From the NCBI GenBank assembly GCA_902790375.1, contig CADARY010000005.1, positions 1 through 64,000 of the forward strand: a stretch of DNA of 64,000 bases, read 5' to 3'. The notes under the pieces are model-generated. The model was not told the origin of the DNA. It saw nothing but the letters and a program-made list of their open reading frames with translations, and ran no database searches. Positions 42,601 to 49,007 of the stretch are shown here, piece by piece (position 1 is the stretch's first letter; every line of letters starts with the position of its first letter). A program made the position numbers and the translations under genes. The DNA is from Oscillospiraceae bacterium. GTDB taxonomy: Bacteria; Bacillota; Clostridia; Oscillospirales; Oscillospiraceae.

Positions 42601-45600
42601 CGTTGACATGCAGTTTGCAGCTGTTTCTGTCGTCGCTCCCGAAGGCTACGAGCTGAATGATGTTGTAGTCGGAACTGTCCACACCTACACGGTCACCGAA
42701 ACTGTCGCCTTCGTTAAGGCTAATGGTGAGGAGAAGCCTTATACGGATCTGACTAAGGCAGTTGAAGACGCTGTCAAGGCATACACCGGTGACAACACTG
42801 CGTTCCTGACCCTGAATAAGGCGCCTGCTGAAGACTTCACCTTTACGTTCGGCATGCGTGACAAGATGATGGTCAAGAAGAATGGATTCACTCTCGATCC
42901 CGCGAAGATCTCCGCTCCTGATGGCTACTTCGTCACAAGGGATGAAAAAGTTTACCAGGAAGGTGAAGACCTTGTTGATGTAACCTACTATGAGTATTCT
43001 GTCGTGCAGGGCATCGCTTCCGTGGTCGCAGTTGAGAACGGCAAGGAAGTCACGTACGTGTACGATAACCTCATGGATGCCATTCTCAAGGTTAAGGATA
43101 TCGAGAACGAAAAGGCCTACAATGACGAGACCAAGGATCCTGCGAATCCCGATACCGTCATCAACCTCTGGGCGGACAACCCCGTTGCGTTCACCTTCAG
43201 CGCTCCCGGCGGCACCGGTGTCCAGTCCCTGATGATCGCCGATAACGGCTTCAAGCCGAATCTCCTGCCTGCTGCTGGTACTGCAGACAAGGAGTACTTC
43301 GTTGAAGAGATCGGTACCGAGAACCTCGGTGTCACGCAGTACAAGAACTCTCAGATCATTGCTTCCGTCGATTACAGCCCCGTCTGGGCCGAACCCGGTT
43401 CGGAAGACGAGAAGATCGTCAACTACAGCAGCTTCGCCGCTGCCGCCAATGACGCTATGAGAGACGGTAAGGTCGTTAAGATCAATGCTGTGTACGCCGA
43501 CTTCGCAGATGACGATGTCTTCGAGATGAGAATCGGCTCCCTGCAGGTTGACCGCAACTACATGATCACCTCCGATCAACTCGCCGGCTTCATTGCCGAC
43601 AAGAGAATTGTTCCTGTCGGTGAGAATGTCGCGCTGAGCTACACATGGGATGATCCCACTGCTCCCAAGGTCGCTACCTTTGTTGTTGAGGGCAGCGAAG
43701 CTATGATCGTTTACCCGGGCGAGGCCACGCCCAGATTCTTCAAGACCTTCCTTGAGGCCATGAAGGTTCAGAATGGCAACGTCAACCTCCCCATCACTCC
43801 TCTGACCGACATCAAGTACGTCTACACCGAGGCTGAGGTTGGTGATCTCCGCACCTTCTTCCTTGCCGAGAACGTCAACTACGAGGTTGATGTCAAGCTT
43901 GATGGCTATGAGACGGTTGCTGATGAGACGGTTACGGGCAAGTTCGACTTCGTAGCGGGTGTCTGCTACATCGTTTCCGACGTGCCTGTCGGTTATGATG
44001 CGAACTATGCCACCATCTATCGCAACGACTACTATGCCACCATCACAAGCGCTGTCGATGCCGCACAGAACACCAAGACCATCGTTCTGATGGAGAACAA
44101 CTTGAGCTATGAGATTCAGGATGCCGATGAAGTTGTTATCGCTCAGATTGGTGATGCAAATCATCAGGATGTCAATTCCTTCGTTGTAACGACTAATATC
44201 GAAGGCTCCGGTGTCTCGTACACGCACACTGATGCGGTTAGCGGCGTTCATAAGGGCGTTTACACGTACACAGTTGTTGCCAAGCAGAGCATCGTCATGA
44301 ATCCCGGTGAAGGCGGTTCCTTCTCTGATGGTACAACTGAACCCAAAACTATCGCAATTGATATTCCCGACGCTACCATCGCTGCAACCGTCTATGCTGA
44401 CGCTAACCTGCCTGTGCGCACCGGTTACAAGGCGGAGTACTATGACGGTAACGACGGCAATAAGTACGCTGCAACCGCCGACACGGATGAGGGTATCCTT
44501 GCATTCCCCGATGCGATGCCTGAAAACGGCCTCGTGCTCACGCCGAACTGGGTTGCTCAGGATGTTGAGGTTCACTTCTTCGATGGAGAGAACGAGATTA
44601 CTGCCTTGGCTACCAAAGTGAAGTATGGTGAACTGATTACTGAGCCCACTTACACGGTTACCGGCTGGCACGTCGTTGGATGGTACAAAGATGCAGCGTT
44701 TAAGCATTCGTTCATCTTTGCGGCTACACCTGTGACGTCTGATCTTATCCAGGATGGTAAAGTTAACCTCTACGCTAACATGGAAAAGGATGAATTTACC
44801 GTTCATTTCACCTCTCTTGCAGACAACGTCCCGGATGATTCCGTCAATGATCTGACTGTCAAGTATGGTGATACGATTACCGGCCCGGCAGTCACCGACT
44901 GGACGAGAGCAGGCTACAAGGATGGCAAGGTTACAGCCTGGATGTACACTGCACCCGGCGCAGCTGAGCCCACTGCTTGGGATTGGTCTACCGGGGTAAC
45001 AAGCAATCTGACTCTGGTTGCCGAGTGGGAGCCCGAGACTGTGACGATTGTTTGGGCTGACGGTTCCGAGGTAATTCATACTGATACGGACAAGGCTGTC
45101 GGCTCCGAGCTTACGCCGCCTGACGTGAGCAAGAGAACGAAAGACCACGCTCGTATCGATGATGATTACACATGGAAAGACCAGGATGGCGTGTACTACA
45201 ACGGCAAGGTTCCTTACCACACCGTGGATCCCTGGATCTTCCAGATCAACTGGATCGACCAGATTGATGTGTCCTTCATCTACGACGATGAGCTGCTTGG
45301 CACCATCCAGGTAGACAAGAACATGCCGCTTTCCGCATACGAGAATCTGCCCAAGCCCGAGGATGAGACCAAGGCCTACGCCTGGACGCTGAAGGGTGAG
45401 GATTACGACATCACGACGCCTGTCACCGCGACCATGACGCTCGTTGGCACGCTGGTTGAAGCCGAGCCTGTACCCGACTACAGCGGCTATGCAACTGTCG
45501 TCTCCTCCCTGTCCCTTGAGGAAAACATCAACATGAATGCCTACGTGACCATCAAGGAAGGCACCGATCCTGCCGATTACGGCGTGACCGTTACCTTCAA

Positions 45601-46315
45601 TGGTGAAACCACAGTGGAAGGCACGCTTGCTGATCTTGCTACCTACAAAGGCGGCGAATACAAGCTGTCCGATATCGCAATTGTTGCTGCACCTCAGATG
45701 AATGATCCTGCTGACGTAACCATCACCTACAAGGGTGTTGAAGCTACCACAGCGACCCTCACCGTCAGAGGCTATGCTGAAGAGAAAATTGAAGACGAGA
45801 GGTACGAACAAGAGCTTAAGGATCTGCTTGTTGCTCTGCTTGACTTTGGTGCTTACTCTCAGCTCCAGTTCAACTACGACACGGACAACCTCGCCAATGC
45901 CAAGTACAGCTCCGGTATGGTTACCACGACGGATGTTCCTGAGTTCACTGTGAAGAAAGCAGGAAACGTGACTGGTATTACTGGTTATAGCCCTGCCCTG
46001 ACTCTGGTCAGCGACACGACTCTGAACATGTACTTCGCAGCTCCCAAGAAGGGCGACTTCCAGTTCAAGGTCGAAGGCGAGACTGCGAAAGCCACTTACT
46101 CCAAGAAGGAGTACAAGGTGTCTCTGCCCAAGATCGCTGTTGCAGAGCTGGGCGATGAGCATGACTTCACCGTCACCAGCGGCAACGAGACCATGACTGT
46201 GACCCTCGCTCCTCTTGCGTATGCCTACCAGCATCAGAACGACGAGGGCAGCCTTGGCAACGTCTGCAAGGCAGTGTACCTGTACTACCTGGCTGCAGTC
46301 GAGTGGTTCAGCTGA
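36686..46315 (+). CDS. Giant secreted repeat-containing surface protein (3,209 residues)
   Basis: GGAGG upstream. A signal peptide (ILALVLVVAMCLSMVPTYAFA) is followed by an acidic Glu/Pro/Ala-rich stretch (about 29-100) with a repeated EESAPAEPAA unit. A long array of related beta-rich modules begins with motifs such as VASI..G....KYYATFAEAA and includes a recent tandem duplication at about residues 1148-1340 and 1341-1534. From about 2540 there are Listeria-Bacteroides-type repeats (GYKAEYYDGNDGN, ITEPTYTVTGWHVVGWYKDA). A C-terminal ~180-residue domain follows (LLVALLDFGAYSQLQFNY ... YLYYLAAVEWFS). No LPXTG or membrane anchor is seen. G+C is lower than that of its neighbours. It is probably an adhesin or cell-surface layer protein. 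The RiPP-like genes follow without a clear terminator. Confidence 0.88.
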   Translation: MNFKKILALVLVVAMCLSMVPTYAFADDVELWDEGDAAVQNDAPLEDEYIDEDPVTQEPAEEEPEATDPAEPAAEESAPAEPAAEESAPAEASADTSNALTAEELNAYAALGDKAMIGSKTYPTFAAAVDAAVAGDTITMLADDTLAAPVTLDKDLTIQSGTTVATLTGTILITGGHVTLTNVNTTSVTVTGGKLSIPENDLGTNTSIIASAGITGDVKGGKFDEISGSLLADGYAPVGYEGLEPLSGTVQAKNGLAKYTWVATRVDANGTYYYTNDKFANAFGKFGSDPYLAGDVTLLANVTLSGMVEVPSRVTLDLKGHTITNSTGFNGTELFHVKDLNPQLTIKDTDTAGTGAITATGTGVKHAIYHDFGTLTIQSGKISGPNAIYVDSGTLNISGGTLTSTADALSTQDHIGAAIYVINPNGDLTATITISNGTLSGPRAVFEEGSLNVVSITVTGGIFKTTDTTATKNTVVLKTVDTTADSKVNPSFSGGTYDTRVSDKYLKQGSVCVKNTEGTWTIQPGSYVAYILNKDKSVSVGYEQSNFTDAVAAAITGYKKTANDSLYLFVESGEQTATLEAGNSMRVQIKDTDVSFIPYLADPVNTYFVFLNEPGKPLADYTGKPIPKTENPIQIIVENYIAKVGTQYYENTDAKWSEAIADAKELKAVFEPLKTGGSVALAAGDVIMIKETDKITVTVNKDLGVPANYQIVKIAGEEYNTYKCIVPVASYVDAEGNTVYTETFAEAATEAAKLAQRGNFRVNLYQKPAFSDTVKDVYALSENSTLTVIATGTDIMVAELEAKDPIYKSEYYKLMVTNDGEVAVEADHTEANADFIYTAKTPVAKARLNTTEETYEYFADVNEAVKFVVEDHPNDHLYLIPLDNKTFTVAENQIDKYLGKTIRIDNSGEKKIKLADVQYPTENPKNFYTYTATDAEGYTNYVLNPAVVKIPAKPEMNIYYDVVPGTNTKFFASFAEAVEADSTAVVELIATPTDLTTGEPTTETYELGIPGGPSTLKVKLNEFGWLKVNPYGQAALVEKPDTTDAKVTVYSLAEPVASITTGTGATAETKYYDDFAEAVTDAHTASLETCKTITLLKTIEEPYELAAESCFKVIKGEYDVTVTTAAPKAVLAETDKNGVTSYSVVDAVASIDFGEEVGIKYYATFAEAAKLAYAAEGVEPTLTVTLLKDPTDKFEVAAAGSFLVDIGETGAVIVSNNLSFAEGTALIADTPTPVSGGTKTYNVTIVNAVASVVVNGETKLYATLMDAVDAGNYKPIGDEVPTTINMLASDETAMKLSSGYQINVKLNNFTVNVVPYNEGAFVITEKLDEATGVTNYQCTAAVASIDFGGEEGVKYYASFNDAAKLAFVPADAEGELVITLYQRPGTDDKFEVSAPGMFTVDIGSTGAVLVRDNLSFAEGTTLVATPALVEGTTYTVTIVGAVAYVDNNGVPTYFDSFQHAVDAGNYAPNDSEVVPATIYMLASDETAMKLTEGYQVNVKLNGFTVGVVPYNEGPYMILDETDETTEVTNYQCITAVASIGADDELVYYSDFATAATAAAETETITLYQSADYVLGAEGNVKKLIVNKNDSTLTVEPGVTGQAVKETTAKVDDVVVTTYELSAPVASITVAGNTKYYSTFAKAVADGQRDNSETNVPIIVLLDNITDKYALAQGKQINVQYGNYDVVVEPAAILGGNPNVLYVTEGTVTNIKCIGAVASIQFNSEPKPTYYATWEEAFEEAFVSADTAIENALTVNILAPAYFEDDIFEPTTLGYVLVNTKIDIVPNISVTGSVKILAEPVEGDLYKVNIIEAVASRGSNSGKVAYFATIEDAVKGGSNANFPIVLLADNLSTTLAKGATLYINKNDHEFTVTKVDPELNWKDGTDVQYSILENQTGDVTVYSTGAGVAFIDFTKPVPSGEHDVVDQHNYVFYNTFADAVKAAAGTETIVVNAENAGLPAGTSYTVQPDETLIVDMQFAAVSVVAPEGYELNDVVVGTVHTYTVTETVAFVKANGEEKPYTDLTKAVEDAVKAYTGDNTAFLTLNKAPAEDFTFTFGMRDKMMVKKNGFTLDPAKISAPDGYFVTRDEKVYQEGEDLVDVTYYEYSVVQGIASVVAVENGKEVTYVYDNLMDAILKVKDIENEKAYNDETKDPANPDTVINLWADNPVAFTFSAPGGTGVQSLMIADNGFKPNLLPAAGTADKEYFVEEIGTENLGVTQYKNSQIIASVDYSPVWAEPGSEDEKIVNYSSFAAAANDAMRDGKVVKINAVYADFADDDVFEMRIGSLQVDRNYMITSDQLAGFIADKRIVPVGENVALSYTWDDPTAPKVATFVVEGSEAMIVYPGEATPRFFKTFLEAMKVQNGNVNLPITPLTDIKYVYTEAEVGDLRTFFLAENVNYEVDVKLDGYETVADETVTGKFDFVAGVCYIVSDVPVGYDANYATIYRNDYYATITSAVDAAQNTKTIVLMENNLSYEIQDADEVVIAQIGDANHQDVNSFVVTTNIEGSGVSYTHTDAVSGVHKGVYTYTVVAKQSIVMNPGEGGSFSDGTTEPKTIAIDIPDATIAATVYADANLPVRTGYKAEYYDGNDGNKYAATADTDEGILAFPDAMPENGLVLTPNWVAQDVEVHFFDGENEITALATKVKYGELITEPTYTVTGWHVVGWYKDAAFKHSFIFAATPVTSDLIQDGKVNLYANMEKDEFTVHFTSLADNVPDDSVNDLTVKYGDTITGPAVTDWTRAGYKDGKVTAWMYTAPGAAEPTAWDWSTGVTSNLTLVAEWEPETVTIVWADGSEVIHTDTDKAVGSELTPPDVSKRTKDHARIDDDYTWKDQDGVYYNGKVPYHTVDPWIFQINWIDQIDVSFIYDDELLGTIQVDKNMPLSAYENLPKPEDETKAYAWTLKGEDYDITTPVTATMTLVGTLVEAEPVPDYSGYATVVSSLSLEENINMNAYVTIKEGTDPADYGVTVTFNGETTVEGTLADLATYKGGEYKLSDIAIVAAPQMNDPADVTITYKGVEATTATLTVRGYAEEKIEDERYEQELKDLLVALLDFGAYSQLQFNYDTDNLANAKYSSGMVTTTDVPEFTVKKAGNVTGITGYSPALTLVSDTTLNMYFAAPKKGDFQFKVEGETAKATYSKKEYKVSLPKIAVAELGDEHDFTVTSGNETMTVTLAPLAYAYQHQNDEGSLGNVCKAVYLYYLAAVEWFS

Positions 46316-46335
46316 TCGAAAACACAATATTCTTT

Positions 46336-46361
46336 GCAGGGGCGGGTTCGCCCGCCTCTGC
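46336..46361 (+). terminator. Hairpin between the giant gene and the peptide gene
   Basis: GCAGGGGCGGG pairs with CCCGCCTCTGC (one G-T pair) over a TTCG loop. No T tract follows (TTAGATAAG), so it is more likely a partial terminator or mRNA processing/stability element than a full stop. Confidence 0.6.
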
Positions 46362-46385
46362 TTAGATAAGAAGGAGGATTGAAAC

Positions 46386-46526
46386 ATGAAGCTTTTTGCT
46401 GAGCCTGTTTTTGAGATCATCAATCTCGATAACAGTGATGTCATTGTGACGAGCCCGGGCTGCACTTGGGAGACTCCCCATGGCCCGGACGATCCCACTC
46501 CGTGCAGATTTGAGCTCCCGCACTGA
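46386..46526 (+). CDS. Putative radical-SAM-modified (RiPP) precursor peptide, 46 residues
   Basis: The ATG at 46386 has a strong AAGGAGG 8 nt upstream. The peptide starts MKLFAEPVFEIINLDNSDVI (leader-like, acidic/hydrophobic), then VTSPG and a core-like tail with Cys26, Trp28, two His, five Pro and Cys40, ending CRFELPH. Similar short clostridial peptides with a DVI.TS motif exist, but no named RiPP family is recognised. It is followed by a radical SAM/SPASM gene and a PqqD-like gene, and is bracketed by hairpins. The last 20 nt including the stop (46509-46528) are identical to the end of the lipoprotein gene at 48786-48805. That it is the enzyme's substrate is inference from position. Confidence 0.75.
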   Translation: MKLFAEPVFEIINLDNSDVIVTSPGCTWETPHGPDDPTPCRFELPH

Positions 46527-46538
46527 TCGCAAAAACCT

Positions 46539-46565
46539 GCGGCAGGCAGTTTTACTGCCTGCCGC
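46539..46565 (+). terminator. Attenuating hairpin between the peptide and radical SAM genes
   Basis: Perfect 12-bp stem GCGGCAGGCAGT / ACTGCCTGCCGC (46539-46550, 46554-46565) with a TTT loop, followed by a weak TCTTACATTTT tail. Such leaky hairpins behind precursor genes raise precursor over enzyme expression in many RiPP operons. Confidence 0.7.
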
Positions 46566-46599
46566 TCTTACATTTTACGGTAATGGAGGAAAACGCTGT

Positions 46600-47943
46600 A
46601 TGGAGATCCTATCCCAGCCGATAGAGCTTGCGCAGAAGGTCTGCGGTTCGCAGAAGCCCTGCCCCGGCGACTGGCGCATGACCCATCACTGTGTGTCTGT
46701 CCCCTGCGCGGAAGGGGTGCTGCTCTATCACACGCTGACGGGTGAGCTGCTTTTGCTCACTGATGAGGAGTGGGCCGCTCGCGATACCGACCCGAACCTG
46801 CGTGAGGCGCTTTTCCGCCGCCGCTTCCTTGTCCCGACGGACTTTGACGAGAACCGCTATGCCGATCAGGTCGTGCATCTTGCAAAGCTCCTGAACCCGC
46901 CCCAAAAGGGCATCACGCGCTTCACGGTCTTTACGACGCTTGACTGCAACGCCCGCTGCTTTTACTGCTACCAGATGGGGCGCAGGCGTCCGAGCATGAG
47001 CGTGCAGACCGCCCACGACACGGCGGCTTACATGGCGCGCGTTTCGCAGGGCAAGCAGGTGAAGATCCAGTGGTACGGCGGCGAGCCGCTGTATAACCTC
47101 GCTGCCATCGAGACCATTCTGAGCGATCTGCGCGCGCAGAATATCCCCTATGAAAGCACCATGATCAGCAACGCCTATCTCTTCGATCCGGAGCTGATCG
47201 AGAAGGCGAAGAATATCTGGAAGCTCAGGTGGGTGCAGATCCCCCTGGACGGAACCGAGGAGGTCTACAACCGCGCCAAGGCTTTTATTTACCGGGAGGG
47301 GAGCGCCTATCGCCATGTGCTCGACAACATTGGCCTGCTGCTCGACGCCGGGATCAATGTCATCGTGCGTCTGAACGTGGACAACAGGAACGCCGAGGAT
47401 CTCAATCTCCTCGTGGAGGAGCTTGGCCGCCGCTTCGGCGGAAGAAAGGGCATCCGCGTCTATGACGCATGCCTGATGGACTACGGAAACAACAGGATCA
47501 ACGCCTTTGATGATGAGGCGTCAGGCCTGCGGAAATATAAGGCACTGTCGGAAAAGATACGGGAGCTGGGACTCTCGGGGAATGTGAGCATCCCCCGGGC
47601 CCTGAAAATCAACGCCTGCATGGCGGACAGTGACGATGCCGTTACGATTCTGCCGGAGGGCCAGCTCGGCAAGTGCGATCACTTTACCGAGGATCATTTC
47701 ATCGGCAGCATCTATTCCGATGCGCTGGACCAACAGGAAATCGAGCGTATGAAGGAGCGTCGGGAGGATATCCCGGCGTGCAGGGGCTGCGCGTATTACC
47801 CGCAGTGCCGGGAGCTGAAGTACTGCTTCGGGCGCGGCGGCGCGTGCACACCCGTGCTGCAGGGTGTGAACCTGCAGTTTTTACGGGAATGCGTGCTCAA
47901 CAGCTATGAAAAACAGAGGAGGAAGCATGAAACTGATCGGTAG
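46600..47943 (+). CDS. Radical SAM/SPASM peptide maturase
   Basis: 447 residues from the ATG at 46600 (GGAGGA 9 nt upstream; the longer frame overlaps the peptide gene and has no site). An N-terminal ~100-residue region (TGELLLLTDEEWAARD, typical of the winged segment before SPASM maturases) precedes the [4Fe-4S]-SAM motif CNARCFYC (Cys116, Cys120, Cys123), WYGGEPLYN, and a C-terminal SPASM domain rich in cysteine (KCDHF, ACRGCAYYPQCRELKYC, GGAC). Such enzymes form thioether, C-C or epimerised products on ribosomal peptides. The likely substrate is the adjacent 46-residue peptide, perhaps also the lipoprotein tail. It overlaps the PqqD-like gene by 17 nt. Confidence 0.9.
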   Translation: MEILSQPIELAQKVCGSQKPCPGDWRMTHHCVSVPCAEGVLLYHTLTGELLLLTDEEWAARDTDPNLREALFRRRFLVPTDFDENRYADQVVHLAKLLNPPQKGITRFTVFTTLDCNARCFYCYQMGRRRPSMSVQTAHDTAAYMARVSQGKQVKIQWYGGEPLYNLAAIETILSDLRAQNIPYESTMISNAYLFDPELIEKAKNIWKLRWVQIPLDGTEEVYNRAKAFIYREGSAYRHVLDNIGLLLDAGINVIVRLNVDNRNAEDLNLLVEELGRRFGGRKGIRVYDACLMDYGNNRINAFDDEASGLRKYKALSEKIRELGLSGNVSIPRALKINACMADSDDAVTILPEGQLGKCDHFTEDHFIGSIYSDALDQQEIERMKERREDIPACRGCAYYPQCRELKYCFGRGGACTPVLQGVNLQFLRECVLNSYEKQRRKHETDR

Positions 47944-48196
47944 TTATTTGATTACGGAAGTGGACGGCGAACAGTTTGCTGTACCGGTAGGCGCGGCAGC
48001 GGAAAAGGTGCATGGGCTGATTCGCCTGAACGACACCGGACGCGATATCCTGCAGGGCCTTATGGACGGAAAGAGCGAGGAGGAGATTGCGGCCGGGCTG
48101 CATGAAAAATATGCGGACGCGGACATGGAAAAGGCCCGCAATGCGGTTCGTAGCTTTGTTCAAAGTCTGCATGAAAAAGATTTGGTTGAGGAGTAA
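47927..48196 (+). CDS. PqqD-like peptide-binding (RRE) protein
   Basis: 89 residues from the ATG at 47927 (AGGAGG upstream, inside the radical SAM gene). The pattern YLITEVDGEQFAVPVG, LIRLNDTGRDILQGL, a GKSEEEIAAGL-type segment and the helical end match stand-alone PqqD proteins, winged-helix modules that bind leader peptides and present them to radical SAM enzymes. The 17-nt overlap with the maturase indicates a functional pair. It strongly supports reading the cluster as RiPP-type. Confidence 0.88.
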   Translation: MKLIGSYLITEVDGEQFAVPVGAAAEKVHGLIRLNDTGRDILQGLMDGKSEEEIAAGLHEKYADADMEKARNAVRSFVQSLHEKDLVEE

Positions 48197-48200
48197 AAAC

Positions 48201-48803
48201 ATGAAAAGAAGACTTGTTATTGTCACCGCGATCCTGGCGCTCATGCTGAGCATGAGTGCCTGCACATCCCAGAAGCCGGCTGAGGCGAGCCCGTCCCCGA
48301 GCGCAGAGCCGACAGCCACCGCCGCGTCGACCGCCGCACCGAGCGCCATGCCGACAGCCACTGCCGCACCGACCGCTGCGCCGACTGCTGCACCGAGCGC
48401 CGCGCCGACCGCCACCGCCGCACCGACCGCTGCGCCGACTGCTGCACCAAGCGCCGCACCGACCGCAACGAATGCGCCTGCCGCAACGAGCGTGCCTGCC
48501 GCAACGAGCGCCCCGGCTGCGACTTCTGCCGCATCCGACGTCGGGAGTCAGGGCGCATCCGCGCCGCACACGCATACGGTCGTTGTTGACCCGCATGTGG
48601 ATGCCACCTGCACCAAAACCGGTCTGACCCAGGGAAGTCACTGCTCCGTTTGCGGGGAGATCCTGGTGCCGCAGGAGGTGATCCCGATGACGGATCACAC
48701 CTATGTAAACGGCATCTGTATCTACTGCGGAGCCGGTGATCCGTCAAATCCGGACCGCACCGCGCTGATCCCCGGCACCGACCCGTTTGAGCTCCCGCAC
48801 TGA
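48201..48803 (+). CDS. Lipoprotein with Thr/Ala/Pro-rich stalk and Cys/His tail ending in FELPH
   Basis: 200 residues from the ATG at 48201, 4 nt after the pqqD-like stop, with GAGGAG upstream. The signal peptide ends in a lipobox (LSMSAC, Cys20). Residues about 30-115 are low-complexity PTAAPTAAPSA-type repeats (a cell-wall spanning stalk). The tail has HTHTVVVDPHVDATCTKTGL, CSVCGE and IYCGAG motifs of a small Cys/His repeat seen in clostridial surface proteins, then DPFELPH. The final five residues match the precursor peptide, and the last 20 nt of DNA are identical, so the tail may be a second substrate of the radical SAM enzyme (inference). Confidence 0.85.
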   Translation: MKRRLVIVTAILALMLSMSACTSQKPAEASPSPSAEPTATAASTAAPSAMPTATAAPTAAPTAAPSAAPTATAAPTAAPTAAPSAAPTATNAPAATSVPAATSAPAATSAASDVGSQGASAPHTHTVVVDPHVDATCTKTGLTQGSHCSVCGEILVPQEVIPMTDHTYVNGICIYCGAGDPSNPDRTALIPGTDPFELPH

Positions 48804-48863
48804 TCAAACATACGAATAGACTTTTGTACCGGCAAAGATATGCCGGCGCCTGAGCAGAACAGG

Positions 48864-48900
48864 AAAAGGGCTTGTCTCAAAACCGGACAAGCCCTTTTCT
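48864..48900 (+). terminator. Terminator ending the RiPP-like operon
   Basis: 13-bp perfect stem AAAAGGGCTTGTC / GACAAGCCCTTTT (48864-48876, 48886-48898) followed by a T-rich tail. Confidence 0.9.
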
Positions 48901-48911
48901 TCTTTTCTCTG

Positions 48912-48940
48912 TTGCCAATGCACGGCGTATTTGATAAAAT
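48912..48940 (+). promoter_or_regulatory. Promoter for the PSD-like gene
   Basis: TTGCCA (48912-48917), 17-bp spacer, TAAAAT (48935-48940), 67 nt before the start codon. Confidence 0.6.
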
Positions 48941-49007
48941 AATCTTGTGCTGTACAATGAATCCCGACGCCCCGGGATGAGACGTTTTCGGAGAGGAGTA
49001 GATAAAG

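Noticed and set aside
38294-46498. Minus-strand open frame of 2,734 codons opposite the giant gene
   Set aside because: It is the antisense shadow of the giant repeat protein. Codon bias of the plus-strand gene keeps the frame open. It has no ribosome binding site, signal or recognisable domain.
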